Positions 49,121-61,407 of a stretch of DNA of 64,000 nucleotides are shown here, piece by piece (position 1 is the first letter of the stretch; every line of letters starts with the position of its first letter). The notes beneath the pieces were generated by a model that saw only the letters and a list, made by a program, of their open reading frames with translations, was not told where the DNA came from and did not search any database. The stretch spans positions 11,550,310 to 11,614,309 of the forward strand of contig CM055092.1 in NCBI GenBank assembly GCA_029204225.1, given 5' to 3'. A program made the translations under genes and the position numbers. This DNA comes from Diphasiastrum complanatum (taxonomy: Eukaryota; Streptophyta; Lycopodiopsida; Lycopodiales; Lycopodiaceae).

Positions 49121-50245
49121 TTAAGGTTTGGATACTGTCCAAACTTCATGAGGAGTTTTGTTGATAGGAAGGCCTTTAGTAATCCATCGATTCTGCACAT
49201 AGGCTGATGTAGATACATCTTGTTGCCAGAATGATTTGGGTAAAGAAGCATGAGTGATCATGCATTTGGCATACTCGACTAAGGTCCTGTTCTTCCTTTC
49301 AGCCAACCTATTCGACTATGGAGAATAGGAAGCAGCAAACTGATGTTCAATACCAATGGCTGAATAGTAGTCTTTGAATTCGTTTGAGATGTATTCACCA
49401 CCATTGGCACCCCTAAGAGCTTTGATTCTTTTGCATGTCTGTAACTCTGCATTCTCTTTGTATTGCTTGAAGAACTAAAAAGCTTCAGATTTGTGCTTCA
49501 TAAATATACAGTAGTATGTTTTAAATAATCATCAATAAATGTAATAAAGAAATTTGCACCAAGTAATGATGGTATTTGCATTGGGCCAGTATATCAGTAT
49601 GCACAACATCTAGCAAATCTTTAGACATGTAATGTTCATGATTCGACTTAAATAGCCTTTTTGTCTGCTTTCCTATGATACAACCTTGGCAGGCAGGAGT
49701 GTTGACAATCTGATAGTCTAGATCAAGGATTGAAGAATGCTTGTACAAATAATCAATCTATATATGATTAAGGTGACCAAGTCTATAATGCCAAATCAAT
49801 CCTTTATTATCATGTGCAACTACTTAAAGCACATACAGTCATAGAATTGCAAAGAGAAAGTCTATACAGATAACCTTGCCTCTTTCTGAGTGCAAGGACC
49901 CTTTTACTTTTATCAAGAATTTTATATGAGTCTGTCTCAAACTCTACCTTATGTCCTAAATTTATAATTCTACTGATTGGACAATAAATTTGTCGTCAGA
50001 TTCGGGACATACACAACATTTGGTATCAGCTTTGACACCCCATGCAGAAAATTCAGTCTAATAGTGCCTTCACCTTCAATTATATGTGAGCTATTGTCTC
50101 CAAGGTGAACATATCTCTTAGTGTTGTAGGCCTAATAATCTAAAAACCATTCTTGATGACTCATCATATGTTGTGTCACTCCATAATCGAGGAACCATTC
50201 ATCGGATCGATCAACATGGTGATGGTTCACCATGAAGGCTTTCTT
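49121..50245 (-). pseudogene. Copia integrase and protease of the same relic, broken
   Basis: From high to low coordinate: protease DEWFLDYGVTQHMMSHQEWF with the active site changed from DSG to DYG; VHLGDNSSHIIEGEGTI; LTTNLLS; the HHCC end CQGCIIGKQTKRLFKSNHEH; integrase DVVHTDIL with the first Asp; a segment equivalent to LRGANGGEYISNEF, where the second Asp reads as Ala; and MAERKNRTLVEYAKCMI, SFWQQDVSTSAYVQNRWITK, PHEVW. Several frames are needed. Confidence 0.82.
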
Positions 50246-50348
50246 CTTCGTCATCGACTTCGACATTTTGCTCTGTGTTGATAGCTGCATGGTCTTGTTG
50301 GTCTTGTTGTTTCTTTTTGTTGTTGTTAAACTTCAAAATTCGACAGTC

Positions 50349-50900
50349 CTAGATCTCATTATTTGTCCTTTTGTAGTACTTGTAGAATAATTTTTTTTTG
50401 AGCAGGTTATTGGTTCTGGGATTGACCTTTCTTATTTGACTACTCATGATTGTTGTGTTCTTCTTGGCAGCTTTCTTCTTATGTTGCTTCTCTTTCTTCT
50501 TCTTGGAGAACAAAGCTTGAGAGTCATTAATGGAGGACGAGGATGCTCCATTCCTATGAGTTTCCACCTGCAACAACATAGTTATGACTCTAGATAAAGT
50601 TATTTCTGAGTGAGTGAAAATCATCATCACCCAGTTTTCATAAGAAGATGACAGACTAGACAATAAAGTCATTACAACATCAGAATCTTCAATTGTTGAA
50701 TCTATGGTTGCCATCTGCTCTAGTAGAGTCTTGAAATGATTTATGTGATTCTGAACCGAATCACCTTCTGACATTCTGAGGGAGAAGAACTTCTTTCTCA
50801 GATGCAGCTTTGAAGTGACATCTCTCACTTCATAGAGCGTGCTTGAAATGTCCCAAGCTTCTCTTGAAGATTTAGCTTGTCTAATGGCCAATTTGAGTGT
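50349..50900 (-). pseudogene. Copia gag of the same relic, 5' truncated
   Basis: A 180-codon frame reads AIRQAKSSREAWDISSTLYE, VRDVTSKLHLRKKFFSLRMS, QNHINHFKTLLEQMATIDST, DSDVVMTLLSSLSSSYENW, then a very basic KKKKEKQHKKKAAKKN. A degraded knuckle LFYKYYKRTNNE has lost Cys residues. The first part of gag and the 5' LTR are missing. The frame immediately upstream (50825-51049, DDAIREEDERFDDDYDHRN) is acidic and probably belongs to the neighbouring gypsy relic. Confidence 0.85.
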
Positions 50901-52267
50901 CGGAGATGTGAAGGGTGATCAAGGCAAAAATTAGAACTAGAGGTGTGCTCAGAGTGTGGATCATTTTTAACAAGAGCTTTTTCCTTGTGATTACGATGAT
51001 CATAGTCATCATCAAATCGTTCATCTTCTTCTCTAATGGCGTCATCCATTACTTCTTTCAGCTGGTTGTATGAGTCAGCTGATTAAGTTCTGTTCTGATA
51101 GATTTAAGTAAGCCTACCAAAAACAGTTAGAAATTCCACTGAGAGAGTGATGTTGCAACAGACGCACACAGGAGGTGGTCAACAACTAGATAGGATAAAA
51201 ACTGGTCGCTTCTCTGGAAGTTCTTGGTTCACAAAACACAACCAAAACTCGCACAGGTTTCTAAGGTCTCAAAAAATAGTTGACTCAGTCAAGAGTACAA
51301 TGTGTGAGTTCTAAACCTCAATATTTTAATAAAAAAATCAAGGTCCTTGTGGTTTAGACAAAAACTTTTTCAAAATTTTTCTGATTTCAACCCTCAGACA
51401 TAGTTTTCTCACTATAGGCAAGTTCCTAAGGCTGTGTGCAAGTTTTGCAGAGCAGTGCAGATAATTGTATGAGTCTTATTTATGGAACAAATCACTTAAA
51501 GTCACTCAGAATCACTTTTCTTATCAGGATAAATTCACACAAGGTATAGATGAGTTGGAAATTTACTAAGGAACTAAAATTAGCATGGGCAAATTTTGGT
51601 TCTTGTCCTCAGTATGTGTGCGAGTTTGGTTTGACCAAAAATGACAAAAATGGCATTGAATGTTCAAATTCAAACTTTCTTCACTGTAAGGAATTCGCAC
51701 AGGTCATTAGGAACTCGTGCAACTGGTTTTTGAGCCATAATGACAGTGGGCGAGTTTGTTCTAAAGATGTTTTTAAAAAAGTTTTGTTTGAGTTGATGTT
51801 TTTTGACAAGGATGAGCTCCAAGGAACTCGCACAGGGTATTGATGGATTTGGCACTGTGAAATCTATATTTTTGATGATGGGCGAGTTTATCTAAGGTGG
51901 TTTGATGTGTGATCGTTGTCAAAGAACAGACCAAAACAGCTGAGTGGTCCACTTTTTGGCCTTACAGGAACTCGCACAAGAGATATTTAAAAAGTTAATG
52001 TTCTGTTCAGGTGTTGTGCAAGTGGACAAGTTCTGTTGGTGAGATTTGATGCAAAAAAACAGATAAAAATGAAAAAACTGCTAAAAAAACCACTTAAAAA
52101 CTCAACCAAGTGTCTTGGTTCTTCCCCCTATCCAAAATGATGTAGTACAGGATCTGAAATGGAAGAGGGGACAGAAAAAAAAAACTAGAAAGTATGAACT
52201 GTAGAATGAGCAATAAAGCTAACAAAAAAGAAAGAAAAAATTTAAGCATTAGAGTGAATGAAATGAG
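50901..52267 (-). other. Gypsy-type 5' leader with short coding-like start, no clear gag
   Basis: It lies inside the primer site at 52268-52282 of a minus-strand gypsy element. The part near 51049 reads MDDAIREEDERFDDDYDHRN, possibly the gag start. The rest has no coding motif but contains a degenerate repeat of about 132 bp (51616-52030). Confidence 0.45.
51616..52030. repeat. Degenerate repeat of about 132 bp with inverted 9-mers
   Basis: GCGAGTTT occurs at about 51620, 51751 and 51883, and its inverse AACTCGCAC (or one-base variants) at about 51691, 51825 and 51968. Each unit thus carries a GTGCGAGTT/AACTCGCAC pair about 70 bp apart. A further AACTCGCACAGG is at 51246. Confidence 0.6.
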
Positions 52268-52282
52268 CGGCAACGGCACCAA
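52268..52282 (-). other. Gypsy-type primer-binding site
   Basis: On the minus strand TTGGTGCCGTTGCCG, a 15-base match to the common plant gypsy primer motif, following an LTR end in GTATAACA. Confidence 0.88.
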
Positions 52283-52380
52283 TGTTATACTTTTAGTTCT
52301 TCTCTAAGTTTGCCTTGGACCATTTACTATTTACGTTTAATTATTACAAACAATCATTTGTAATGGTTAAACTTAAAAAG
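52283..52380 (-). mobile_element. Truncated gypsy LTR
   Basis: About 98 bp starting TGTTATAC next to the primer site (the LTR 3' end on the minus strand). It is cut where plus-strand copia RT starts at 52381. Confidence 0.6.
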
Positions 52381-53949
52381 AAGCTATGGATAAAGAGTAT
52401 TCATCTCTTATCAAGAACCAGACATGGACGATTGTCGAATTACCTACTAGCTGAAATGTAGTTTATTGCAAATGGACCTTCAAAGTCAAGTACAAAGTAG
52501 ACAAAAGCATCGACAAAAGAAAAGCTCGACTTGTCATCAAAGGATTTTCTCAGGTATAAAGTCGATTACACTGAGACCTTCAGTCCAGTAGTCAAGCATT
52601 CTTCTATTCGACTTTAATTATCGTTTGCTACTGTAGATTCGGAAATACATCGAATGGATGTACAGACAACATATCTTAATGGAGTTATCAAAGAAGACAT
52701 TTACATGGTGCAACCCGAAGGTTATATTATCGAAGATAAACACAATCATGTGTGTAAACTCCATAAGGCACTTTATGGCTTGAAGCAATATGCTCGAGCA
52801 AGGTTTCAAAGGATCAATACTTTCCTTATTGATCACGACTACACACCAAGCTCTTCAGATTCAAATGTCTACTTCAAGACAATGCAGCAGTCTTTTATAA
52901 TTATCACTTTATATGAGGACGACACATTGCCCTTTGGCAACAATATCGATCTGATAAAAGAAGCGAAGACTATGCTATCTTTCAAATTCGACATGACCGA
53001 TTTGGGCGAAGCTCATTTCTGCCTTGGTATTCAAATCCACAGAGACAGAGATCAAAAGTTGATCTACATTACTCAGCAGAGGTACATTTACAATATGTTA
53101 ATCAGATATAATCTGGCTAATTGCAAGTTAATTCTCTCACCAATGGAACAGGTCTCAAATTGTCGAAGGACCAATGTCCTCAAACAATCGAAGAGAAGGA
53201 GCAGATGCGTGAGTATCCTTATCATTCGATAATAGGATCTCTTATGTATGCAATGATCTGTACGAAGCTAGACAGAGCTTTTGCAGTCAGCTCCCTAAGT
53301 CAGTTTATGATTAACCCCGGTATAACACATTGGAAGCCTCTTATCAGAGTTATGAGATATGGACTTTTGCATTTGTTATGAGATATGGAAGCCTCTTATC
53401 AGAGTTATGCTAATATGGACTTTTGCATTTGTTATGGAGTAGTCGACAACGACAAACTCAATTTACTCAGTGGTTACACAGATGCAAGTTGGGCAGGAGA
53501 TGTAGACACTCATAAATCCACTTATAAATTCTCATTCTTCCTCACAATGTCCTATTTCTTGAAACAGTCACAAGCAATCTTCGATAGTTCTATCTTCTAC
53601 AGAATCAGAATATATCACAGCCTCACAGGCTACAAAGGAAGCAATTTGGTTGAGGAACTGACTTTTAGATATCGGTCTGAACCAATATGCTCCAACATTA
53701 TTATTTCGTGATAATCAAAGTGACATTGCCTTGTCAGCCAATCCTAGATTTCATTCTAGGAGTAAGCACATTGAATTAAATATCACTATGTCAGAAGCAA
53801 AGTTCTCGACAAAGAGGTCAGATTGCAGTATTGACGCAAGATATGACAACAAATATTTTTTACTAAAGCATTAAGCTTGGATGCACATAGAAAGTTTTGT
53901 GCACTAAGCCTAAAGGTCAAGGCATTCATGGATTCAAATTAACGGGGAG
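52381..53949 (+). pseudogene. Copia family A element 4: RT-RNase H, 5' truncated
   Basis: It starts at EAMDKEYSSLIKNQTWTIVE and continues CKWTFKVKYK, KARLVIKGFSQV; then from 52654 [89 protein letters not shown]. The catalytic box is YEDD instead of YVDD. RNase H (YTDASWAGDVDTHKST and later CDNQSDIALSANP-like text) is frameshifted and contains a 55-bp tandem duplication (53332/53387). It ends at the polypurine tract ACGGGGAG before the LTR. Confidence 0.88.
53332..53441. repeat. 55-bp tandem duplication in RNase H
   Basis: 'ggaagcctcttatcagag' with 'atatggacttttgcatttg' occurs twice, starting at 53332 and 53387. Siblings have one copy. Confidence 0.85.
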
Positions 53950-54283
53950 TGTTAGATAGATTATTCTCCTACTAATCGACATTTAAATATGTGTCCAATT
54001 CGTATCTAGACCTGCAACTTTCTTCATGTTTTTACACAGTTACTTGGAAATGGCTCATAGGTGCCTCCGACGTTGTTGACAAACTTCAAAGCCTTTGGCC
54101 ACTTCGGCCATGTCGGTTGATTCATAGTTAACGTTCCACTCGAATTGAAGCTACAGACTTGCCCTAACCATTTAGCAAGTAAATTTATGGGAAGATTCAA
54201 CTGGATGGATGCCAGCTCATTATTCATTATGATTGCAACCTAATTAGTTGTCCTACTATTAGACATTGTCGTATTTTGCTTAG

Positions 54284-54291
54284 TATAAATA
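54284..54291 (+). promoter_or_regulatory. LTR TATA box
   Basis: TATAAATA in the shared context CTTAGTATAAATAG, about 63 bp before the CT array. Confidence 0.7.
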
Positions 54292-54351
54292 GTTGCTCAT
54301 ATTTCTACATTTTAGTAATGCAATCAAAAGATCAGCAAGTATTGAATAGTT

Positions 54352-54481
<130 letters not shown>

Positions 54482-54996
54482 ACGAGCTTGAACACTCTTG
54501 AGCATTCTATCTCAGTTCTTTAGAGTTGATTTAGAGTTTGCTATTGCGCTATTGCAATTCAGACAGAGTTACAGTTACTCAGACATAGCTCAGAGTACGC
54601 AGCTTTGATCCACAATTCCTTTGTGCTCATTTCCATTCTAATTTTTTTCTTTTACTGAATCAATCTATCCTTTATTGCGTTCAGTATCATGTTAGTATGA
54701 ATGCTTCTCCGTAATGCTTTTGTAACTGATAATCTCTAACTATTTGTCTGATAATTCCATGTTTTAATGTTTGGCTACGTAATCATTGTAGTACTAATGA
54801 TTTAAAAGTTAGTTACTATAAAATTGAATGTGATTTCTATCACTATTGTTTTGTTCGAAATTGATAGGCGTAGTCATGCACAGAGAAAGAGGAAGATAGT
54901 TTATTCTATTTTGCATGATAAGTTTTCTTTCTTGTCATTCAAATTCTCTTTATTTGATTCTATTTGACCTATCTTTTCACGCACCTCTTTCCAACA

Positions 54997-55926
54997 AGAA
55001 CCTCGTGGCACAAAAACTACAATCAGCCCTAGTGGTGACCCCAATGCCACCCACATATGATGCTGCATAGGCTACTCAGAGCCAAGACCAAGGGCAAGCA
55101 TCGATGGGGTTAGACACACAAGACCAAGGATAGGACACGGGCATAGATACCACACAAGTAGGGGATTCAAGCCAAGCGCAAGCGTCCTCATCTCAAGGCT
55201 CGAGATCGATCTCTACCAGCCATGCCTTCCGAAGACTACAAACGGTAGAGGATGAAATAAATGTCTACCAGGTCTAGTTTCCATATGAAGCTCACGCGAC
55301 GGTTATCAGTTACCGGTTACCATCAAGGAGGTCAAGGGAAATGAGTTGACCTACCTTCCCACATTGGCCCCTCAACCAACTTGGCTCCAACAATTACAGC
55401 CATCAGGGCATACATCACCAGTCCAAGGCAACTACGGGTGAATGCCCACTACCTTCTCTACCCATGCAGATCTAAATGGGTGGAGTGCGGCACCCCTATG
55501 GACAAGATAACGATTGAGACAATGAATTGGCCAAAAATTCACTCAAAGAACAAATGGAAGATGGACATAGACACCAAGCGGGCTCTCGTTCAGTTTTCTA
55601 AAGACTATGTGAATTGTCCAGATCCAACAGTCCGGACGGCCGCACAATATGCCTGGGACTTGGAGTATTTGATGGGTGTCGCCACCAAATGGGATGACTT
55701 TTTTCCATCACTTTGTTTCGACCCAAATATAGCCCTAGCATCACAGAAAGTTGAAGACCAGCTGCCAGTGGTTCAAGTGTATTATCGAACAACTCTCCTC
55801 AGCAATCCATGGCCCACAAGATTTCAGGCTTGGATCAGTCAATTTTGGTTAACAGGCATCCGTAAGTCCTTCTACCTTAGAGCACCAAGCAACTGGAATT
55901 CATGGAAGAGGTCACAGGATACATGA
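54997..55926 (+). pseudogene. Gypsy gag-like region
   Basis: A Gln/Ser-rich lead-in reads TQSQDQGQASMGLDTQDQG and SQAQASSSQGSRSISTSH. A 181-codon frame (55381-55926) then reads YLLYPCRSKWVECGTPMDKI, MDIDTKRALVQFSKDYVNCP, AAQYAWDLEYLMGVATKWDD, STRFQAWISQFW in similar form. I infer gag from its size, its position next to other gypsy pieces, and the absence of copia motifs. No zinc knuckle is visible. Confidence 0.45.
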
Positions 55927-56229
55927 TCCAGTAAAGACGTGCCAAACATGTCTCTATTAAACCACCATAGTGTCGAGGGACCAATACTACTTTAGGCCGT
56001 GGGCCCTATTGGGGGTATTCTCGTCGTGCATGTAAATAGATAAAATGTTGAAATTAGTGAAAATAAGATGCAAGGGTCGTGGCATTCTGTGTGCACGAGC
56101 CCAAGACCCAATGAGCACTTGTAAATAAATAATTATGGACATAAACTTGACTTTGGGCCATGTATATTAGAGGCCAAAGTCTAAGCTAAGTTTAAGTTAG
56201 TAAGTTTTGAGCTAGTCAAAAGTCAAATG
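55927..56229. other. Non-coding link, probably gypsy LTR or flank
   Basis: No coding motif. It leads into LTR-like sequence at 56230. Confidence 0.3.
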
Positions 56230-56868
<639 letters not shown>

Positions 56869-57020
56869 GTGTGTACATTCAATGGTGAGCAGCTCTCCAT
56901 CTCTCAAAAGGGTTAGAACACAAAGATAGGGACCTAACTATGCCAAGTTGCTAGATTTAAATGTTTTGTACTTTATCCTATCATTGCCCCACTTTAACAC
57001 TACCCTTCCTAACACTTAAT
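56869..57020 (-). mobile_element. Gypsy LTR 3' portion, inverted
   Basis: 'caatggtgagcag', 'agggttagaacacaa' and 'ccactttaacactaccc' match 20465-20600. In that copy this portion has the opposite orientation relative to the 20740-20985 portion, so one of the two loci is rearranged. Confidence 0.6.
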
Positions 57021-58057
57021 CAGATTGATTTCAAGGAGTCCAACACTTTATTTTTTTATTTTTTATCAACATAGTTGGTGTTACATATCTATGTAACTAG
57101 AAGTACTTCAATGACCCCTATATGTCCATTTAGTGTTGGGGGCTAAATGGCAAGTTATCCTTGGATAAGAGGTACCCTTAGGATTAAGGATAGGTGCCTT
57201 TGGATAAGGGCAGACAAGTGACTATACCTTGGTTGGAGGTATGGAATCAAGTTACCCTTGGATAAGGGATACTCTTAAGATTAAGGGTATGTGCCTTTAG
57301 ATTAAGGTAATGGTGTCCTTGGATAAGGGCAGTAGGTGTTTATGCCTTGGTCGGAGGTATGGAACCTAGTGAGGTGTTAGAAAGTCATTACCATGGGGTG
57401 TTTTGGCTATCTTTCTAAACCTTGGGCCTCAACCTTGAACCATATCACTTTATTGGTCTTGGACCAAAAGTATACAAGCACAACTTGGGCACTAGGACCT
57501 ACTAGGAGGGCTCACTTTGAAGGTGTCCATTGAGTTCCCAACTCCCACAAGAAAGACATTCAAAGAGTCATAGGTTGTGGAAGAAGTCTCTTGACCTTCC
57601 ATAAGCCTATGAAGATTCTTTAACTCCCCTAGGCCTCTCTCTTTCTCATTGGTTGTGCATGGAACTCCATAGTGTATTGGAGGGTGCCATTTTCCATCTA
57701 TATGAGAGGAGGAGGGTGCCCATAGGGAGGGAGAGGGATCTCTTTTGTTTGTTATGCTTATGCTCTAGTGTGGCTACTAGTGTATAGAGTGTTTTCTTGT
57801 GTGTAGTATGTTTAGGGTTTGGATCTTGCTTATGGTATGGGACATAAGTAGGGTTTGGACCTTGAGTATGCTTAGGTTTGTGGTGGTATGCTTGTGATTA
57901 GTTATTGGTTAGCAAGGGGGTGCTAGATTAGCCAAGTTGCAAGATTGCATGTGCTGGCTAGCTATGGTTGGATGATGAATACTTGAGGCCACTTGTTATC
58001 TACCTTTGTGACTAAGATTTGGGACAGAGGTGGAGGAGAGATCCATGGAGGCTTGAA
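57021..58057. other. Non-coding with a small tandem repeat
   Basis: At 57153-57370 a unit of about 98 bp ('ttaccCttggataaggg...attaagg') is present twice plus a partial. No gene was recognised. It ends where a truncated copia LTR begins. Confidence 0.5.
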
Positions 58058-58852
58058 GAAATGACTCTGCAAAGTGTAGGACAGTCCTAAATCAGTTTTT
58101 AAGGCATTGTCACGTTTTTCACAAAAATCCCGATACTGTCGTCTTTTGCGACAGTGTCGCCTATGGCTGTTTTAGTTCATTTTTGCAAAAGTGACAGTTT
58201 GGTTCATTTATGCAGACAGAATGTTTACGGCCAATTTCACCGCTTATCAGCAATCAATGACAAGGAACCGGATGGATGCCAATGGATACCAGCCAACTGG
58301 CAATCACAATTGACGATCTAATTTCTTAGTATAAATAGCCGATCATATTTATACAGTTTTAATGTAAGCAGTTTAATATCAGCAAGTATTGCAAGTTACC
58401 TCTCTATCAAGCTTTTAAGCTTGAACTCTCTTGAGCATTCTAGCTCAGTTTTAGAGTTGCTATTGCGCTATTGCTTATCAACATAGCTGCTTATTATCAG
58501 ACTTATCCCAGTTACTCAGAGACGGCTTAGAGTGCGCGGTTTCTATCTACTAATGTTTTGTGCTCATTAGCATTTGATTTTTTGTTTTTCTGAATCAATA
58601 CTATCTTTTATTGCATTTAGTATATGTTAGAATGCATGGATCTCTGTATTTTCTTTGTAACTAATAAAATTGTCTGAGAATTCAATACTTCATGTTTGGC
58701 TATGTAATCACTTAGTATCTAGTGATTTCAAAGTCAGTTGCTAAAGATTGAACGTGATCCCAATCACTATTGCTTTGTTCAATTTTTTATTGGCGTAGTC
58801 ATGCACTGGAAGTAGGGAGTTTCCGCTACGATTATCTAACCTATTTCTGACA
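58058..58852 (+). mobile_element. Truncated 5' LTR of element 6
   Basis: It matches 61831-62616 throughout and ends CTATTTCTGACA. TATAAATA lies at 58330-58337. Where other family members have a CT array there is only CCTCTCTATCAAGC. Confidence 0.88.
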
Positions 58853-58864
58853 TGGTATCAAAGC
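58853..58864 (+). other. Primer-binding site of element 6
   Basis: TGGTATCAAAGC, one mismatch (G to A) from the initiator-Met complement. Confidence 0.85.
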
Positions 58865-59063
58865 TATTTCACTACTTCTTTATCTGATTCCTTCATGATA
58901 TCAGAGAGAAAGAGAAAGCTCTTATACTTGATATCTTTCGCAATATCAGATTGATATCAAACTCTTCAGATCTTTCCAATCTTTCAGTGTTAGAGAATTG
59001 GTTTTCTAATGTTGGGATTACTACATCTTAGCGTCATTGACACAATCGACAGACTAAGTTCCA

Positions 59064-59575
59064 GATGGATTCTCAAAGTAAAGTCGGTCTTATCACAAAC
59101 AAGCTGAATGGATCCAATTATCATTTGTGAAAATTTAAGATGAAGACCTTGCTAATTGCCAGCGAATTATGGGATGTTGTTACAGGTACAGAAGTAAAAC
59201 CTGAAGACGATGACTCAAAGTGGAAATTGAAGGACGGTAAAGCTTTCATGCTTATTATCCTCAATATATCAGATACATAGATTGGACACATAGTTGAAGC
59301 TAGAACGTCAAGAGACGTTTAGGACATCCCGAACTCACTATATGACTTGAGGGATGTAACTACCAAGTTACATCTACGAAGGAAATTCTTCACATTTAAG
59401 ATGTCTGTTGGTGATTCTCTTCAGAATTACATTAGCCAGTTTAAGAATCTCTTGCAATAGATGGCCATTGTCGGATTAGTCATAGATGATCAAGACGCAA
59501 TTATGACATTGCTTTCAAGCTTGTCCTCTACATATGAGAACTGGATGATGATCATATCGACACAAAAGACTTAAC
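59064..59575 (+). pseudogene. Gag of element 6 with transition-type stops
   Basis: From the ATG at 59064 it reads MDSQSKVGLITNKLNGSNYH and a stop at a Trp position, then MKTLLIASELWDVVTGTEVK, DGKAFMLIILNISDT-stop-IG, SLYDLRDVTTKLHLRRKFFT, GDSLQNYISQFKNLLQ-stop, MTLLSSLSSTYENWMM. Comparison with sibling copies shows the stops arise as TGG to TGA/TAG and CAG to TAG. A frameshift follows near 59570. Confidence 0.88.
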
Positions 59576-59769
59576 TCTTACTAGAGTTATCACTATGTTG
59601 CTACAAGAAGATAATAGAAGAAGTCAAGACACTTCGTCGACTTCCTTCGACTCTATATGTCAACAAAGACTCTAAGCGACAAAAGCAAAAAAGCTCCAAG
59701 AAGGCTGCAACGAATCAAAAGCTGACTCAAATTCAAGAACAATCATCGAATCTATAGTCGAAGAAGAAG

Positions 59770-60830
59770 ATGTTTTATAGGTATTGCAAGTGCAATAATC
59801 ATAAGATCAAGGATTGTCGAATTCTCCAAGCGAAGAACGCAGCCAAGCAACTTAATCAACAAGCAAACACAGTTTCATCATCTCCCCAGGTCGAAGTGGA
59901 CGAAGGCGCATTCATGGTCAAAGATCAAAGCGCATTTTTGGATGATTCATGGTTTCTGGATTCTGGAGCAACTCAACATATGACCAATCAATGTGAGATC
60001 TTCGACTCCTACACACCTTAAATTTGTTCATCTTGGTGACAATAGTACTCACACTATTGAAGGTGAAGGTACTGTAAGATTGCAATTCCAGCACGATCAA
60101 TTCAAATTACTATCAAAAGTCTTATATGTTTCTAAACTGTCTACAAATCTATTATTAGTAAGTAGAATTACAGATTTAGGTCATAAGGTAAAATTCAAAT
60201 CTGATTTATGCAAAATTATTGATAGGAGTAATAAGATCCTTGCACTCGACAAGAGGCAGAGTTACTTGTATAGATTGACACATTGTTATTCTGAGTCTAG
60301 TCAAGTCTTGAAAACATCTGTTTTAGTCAATAAAGCATTACTATGGCATCATTGCTTAGGACATGTGAATCATGCATCTATTTTGAACATGTCTAGAAAA
60401 TCCATGGTTCTTGATCTTGACTATCCTTCTGGTAAGATCGATCTCCCTGTCTATCATAGCTGCATTTTTGGAAAGCAGACTAGGATTCCTTTTAGATCAA
60501 ACCATAGGCATGCGGCAAAAGGTCTACTAGATGTTGTTCACACAGATATATGTGGACCGATGCAAACTCCTTCATTGTTAGATGCAAAGTATTATATTAC
60601 CTTTATTGACAAGTTTTCAAGAAGGACAATTGTTTATTTTATTAAACAGATTTCAGAGGCTTTCATCAAATTCAGACAATTCAAAGAGCATGCTGAGAAT
60701 CAAACTGGCAAACGAATCAAAGCGATGAGGTTAGATAACGGAGGAGAATACATCTCCAACGAATTCAAGGTGTACTTCCTCAAAAACATCATTGAGCAAC
60801 AATGTATTACCTCCTATTCACCTCAATCAT
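59770..60830 (+). pseudogene. Zinc knuckle, protease and truncated integrase of element 6
   Basis: The knuckle FYRYCKCNNHKIKDCRI has lost its first Cys. The protease WFLDSGATQHMTNQ has an intact DSG. A frameshift near 60000 leads to a 285-codon frame with NLLLVSRITDLGHK, LWHHCLGHVNHASIL, HSCIFGKQTRIPF, DVVHTDICGPMQT (first Asp), YYITFIDKFSRRTIVY and MRLDNGGEYISNEF (second Asp). It stops at SYSP before the catalytic Glu (AERKN), where the deletion joins RNase H. Confidence 0.88.
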
Positions 60831-61398
60831 GGCTCTCATTAGAGTCATGAGATATCTTCGAGCTACTATGGACTTTTGCATTTGTTATGAAGCAGTCGGC
60901 AACGACAAACTCAATTTCCTCAGTAGTTACCCAGATGCGAGTTGGGTAGGAGATGTAGACACTCATAAATCTACTTTCGAATTTACATTCTTCCTCAACA
61001 ATGGTCCAATTTTCTGAAATAGTCGCAAGCAATCTTCGATAACTCTATCTTCCACTGAATCAGAGTATATCGCAATCTCTCAAACTACAAAGGAAGCAAT
61101 TTGGTTGAGAAACTTACTTTCAGATATCAGAATCAATATGCTCCGACAACATTATTTTGTGATAATCAAAGTGCCATCGCTTTATCAGCCAACCCTAGAT
61201 TTCATTCTAGGAGTAAGCACATTGAACTGAAGTATCATTTCGTCAAAAGCAAAGTTCTCAATGAAGAGGTCAGATTGCAGTACTGTAGAACGCAAGATAT
61301 GACAGTTGATATTTTTACCTAAGCATTAAGTTTGGATCCACACAGAAGATTCTGTGTAGAACTAAGTTTGAAGGTCAAGGCATTTAAGGATTCAAATT
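60831..61398 (+). pseudogene. RNase H of element 6
   Basis: It resumes at ALIRVMRYLRATMDFCICYE, YPDASWVGDVDTHKSTFEF, a stop where Trp is expected after GPIF, then (frameshifted) LFCDNQSAIALSANPRFHSR, HIELKYHFVKSKVLNEEVRL, DMTVDIFT-stop. It is followed by the polypurine tract AAGGGGGAG at 61399-61407. The whole RT domain is missing between this and the integrase. Confidence 0.88.
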
Positions 61399-61407
61399 AA
61401 GGGGGAG

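Noticed and set aside
51550-51843. 97-codon plus-strand frame
   Set aside because: Falls in the antisense of a gypsy leader and follows the 132-bp repeat; no recognisable motif.
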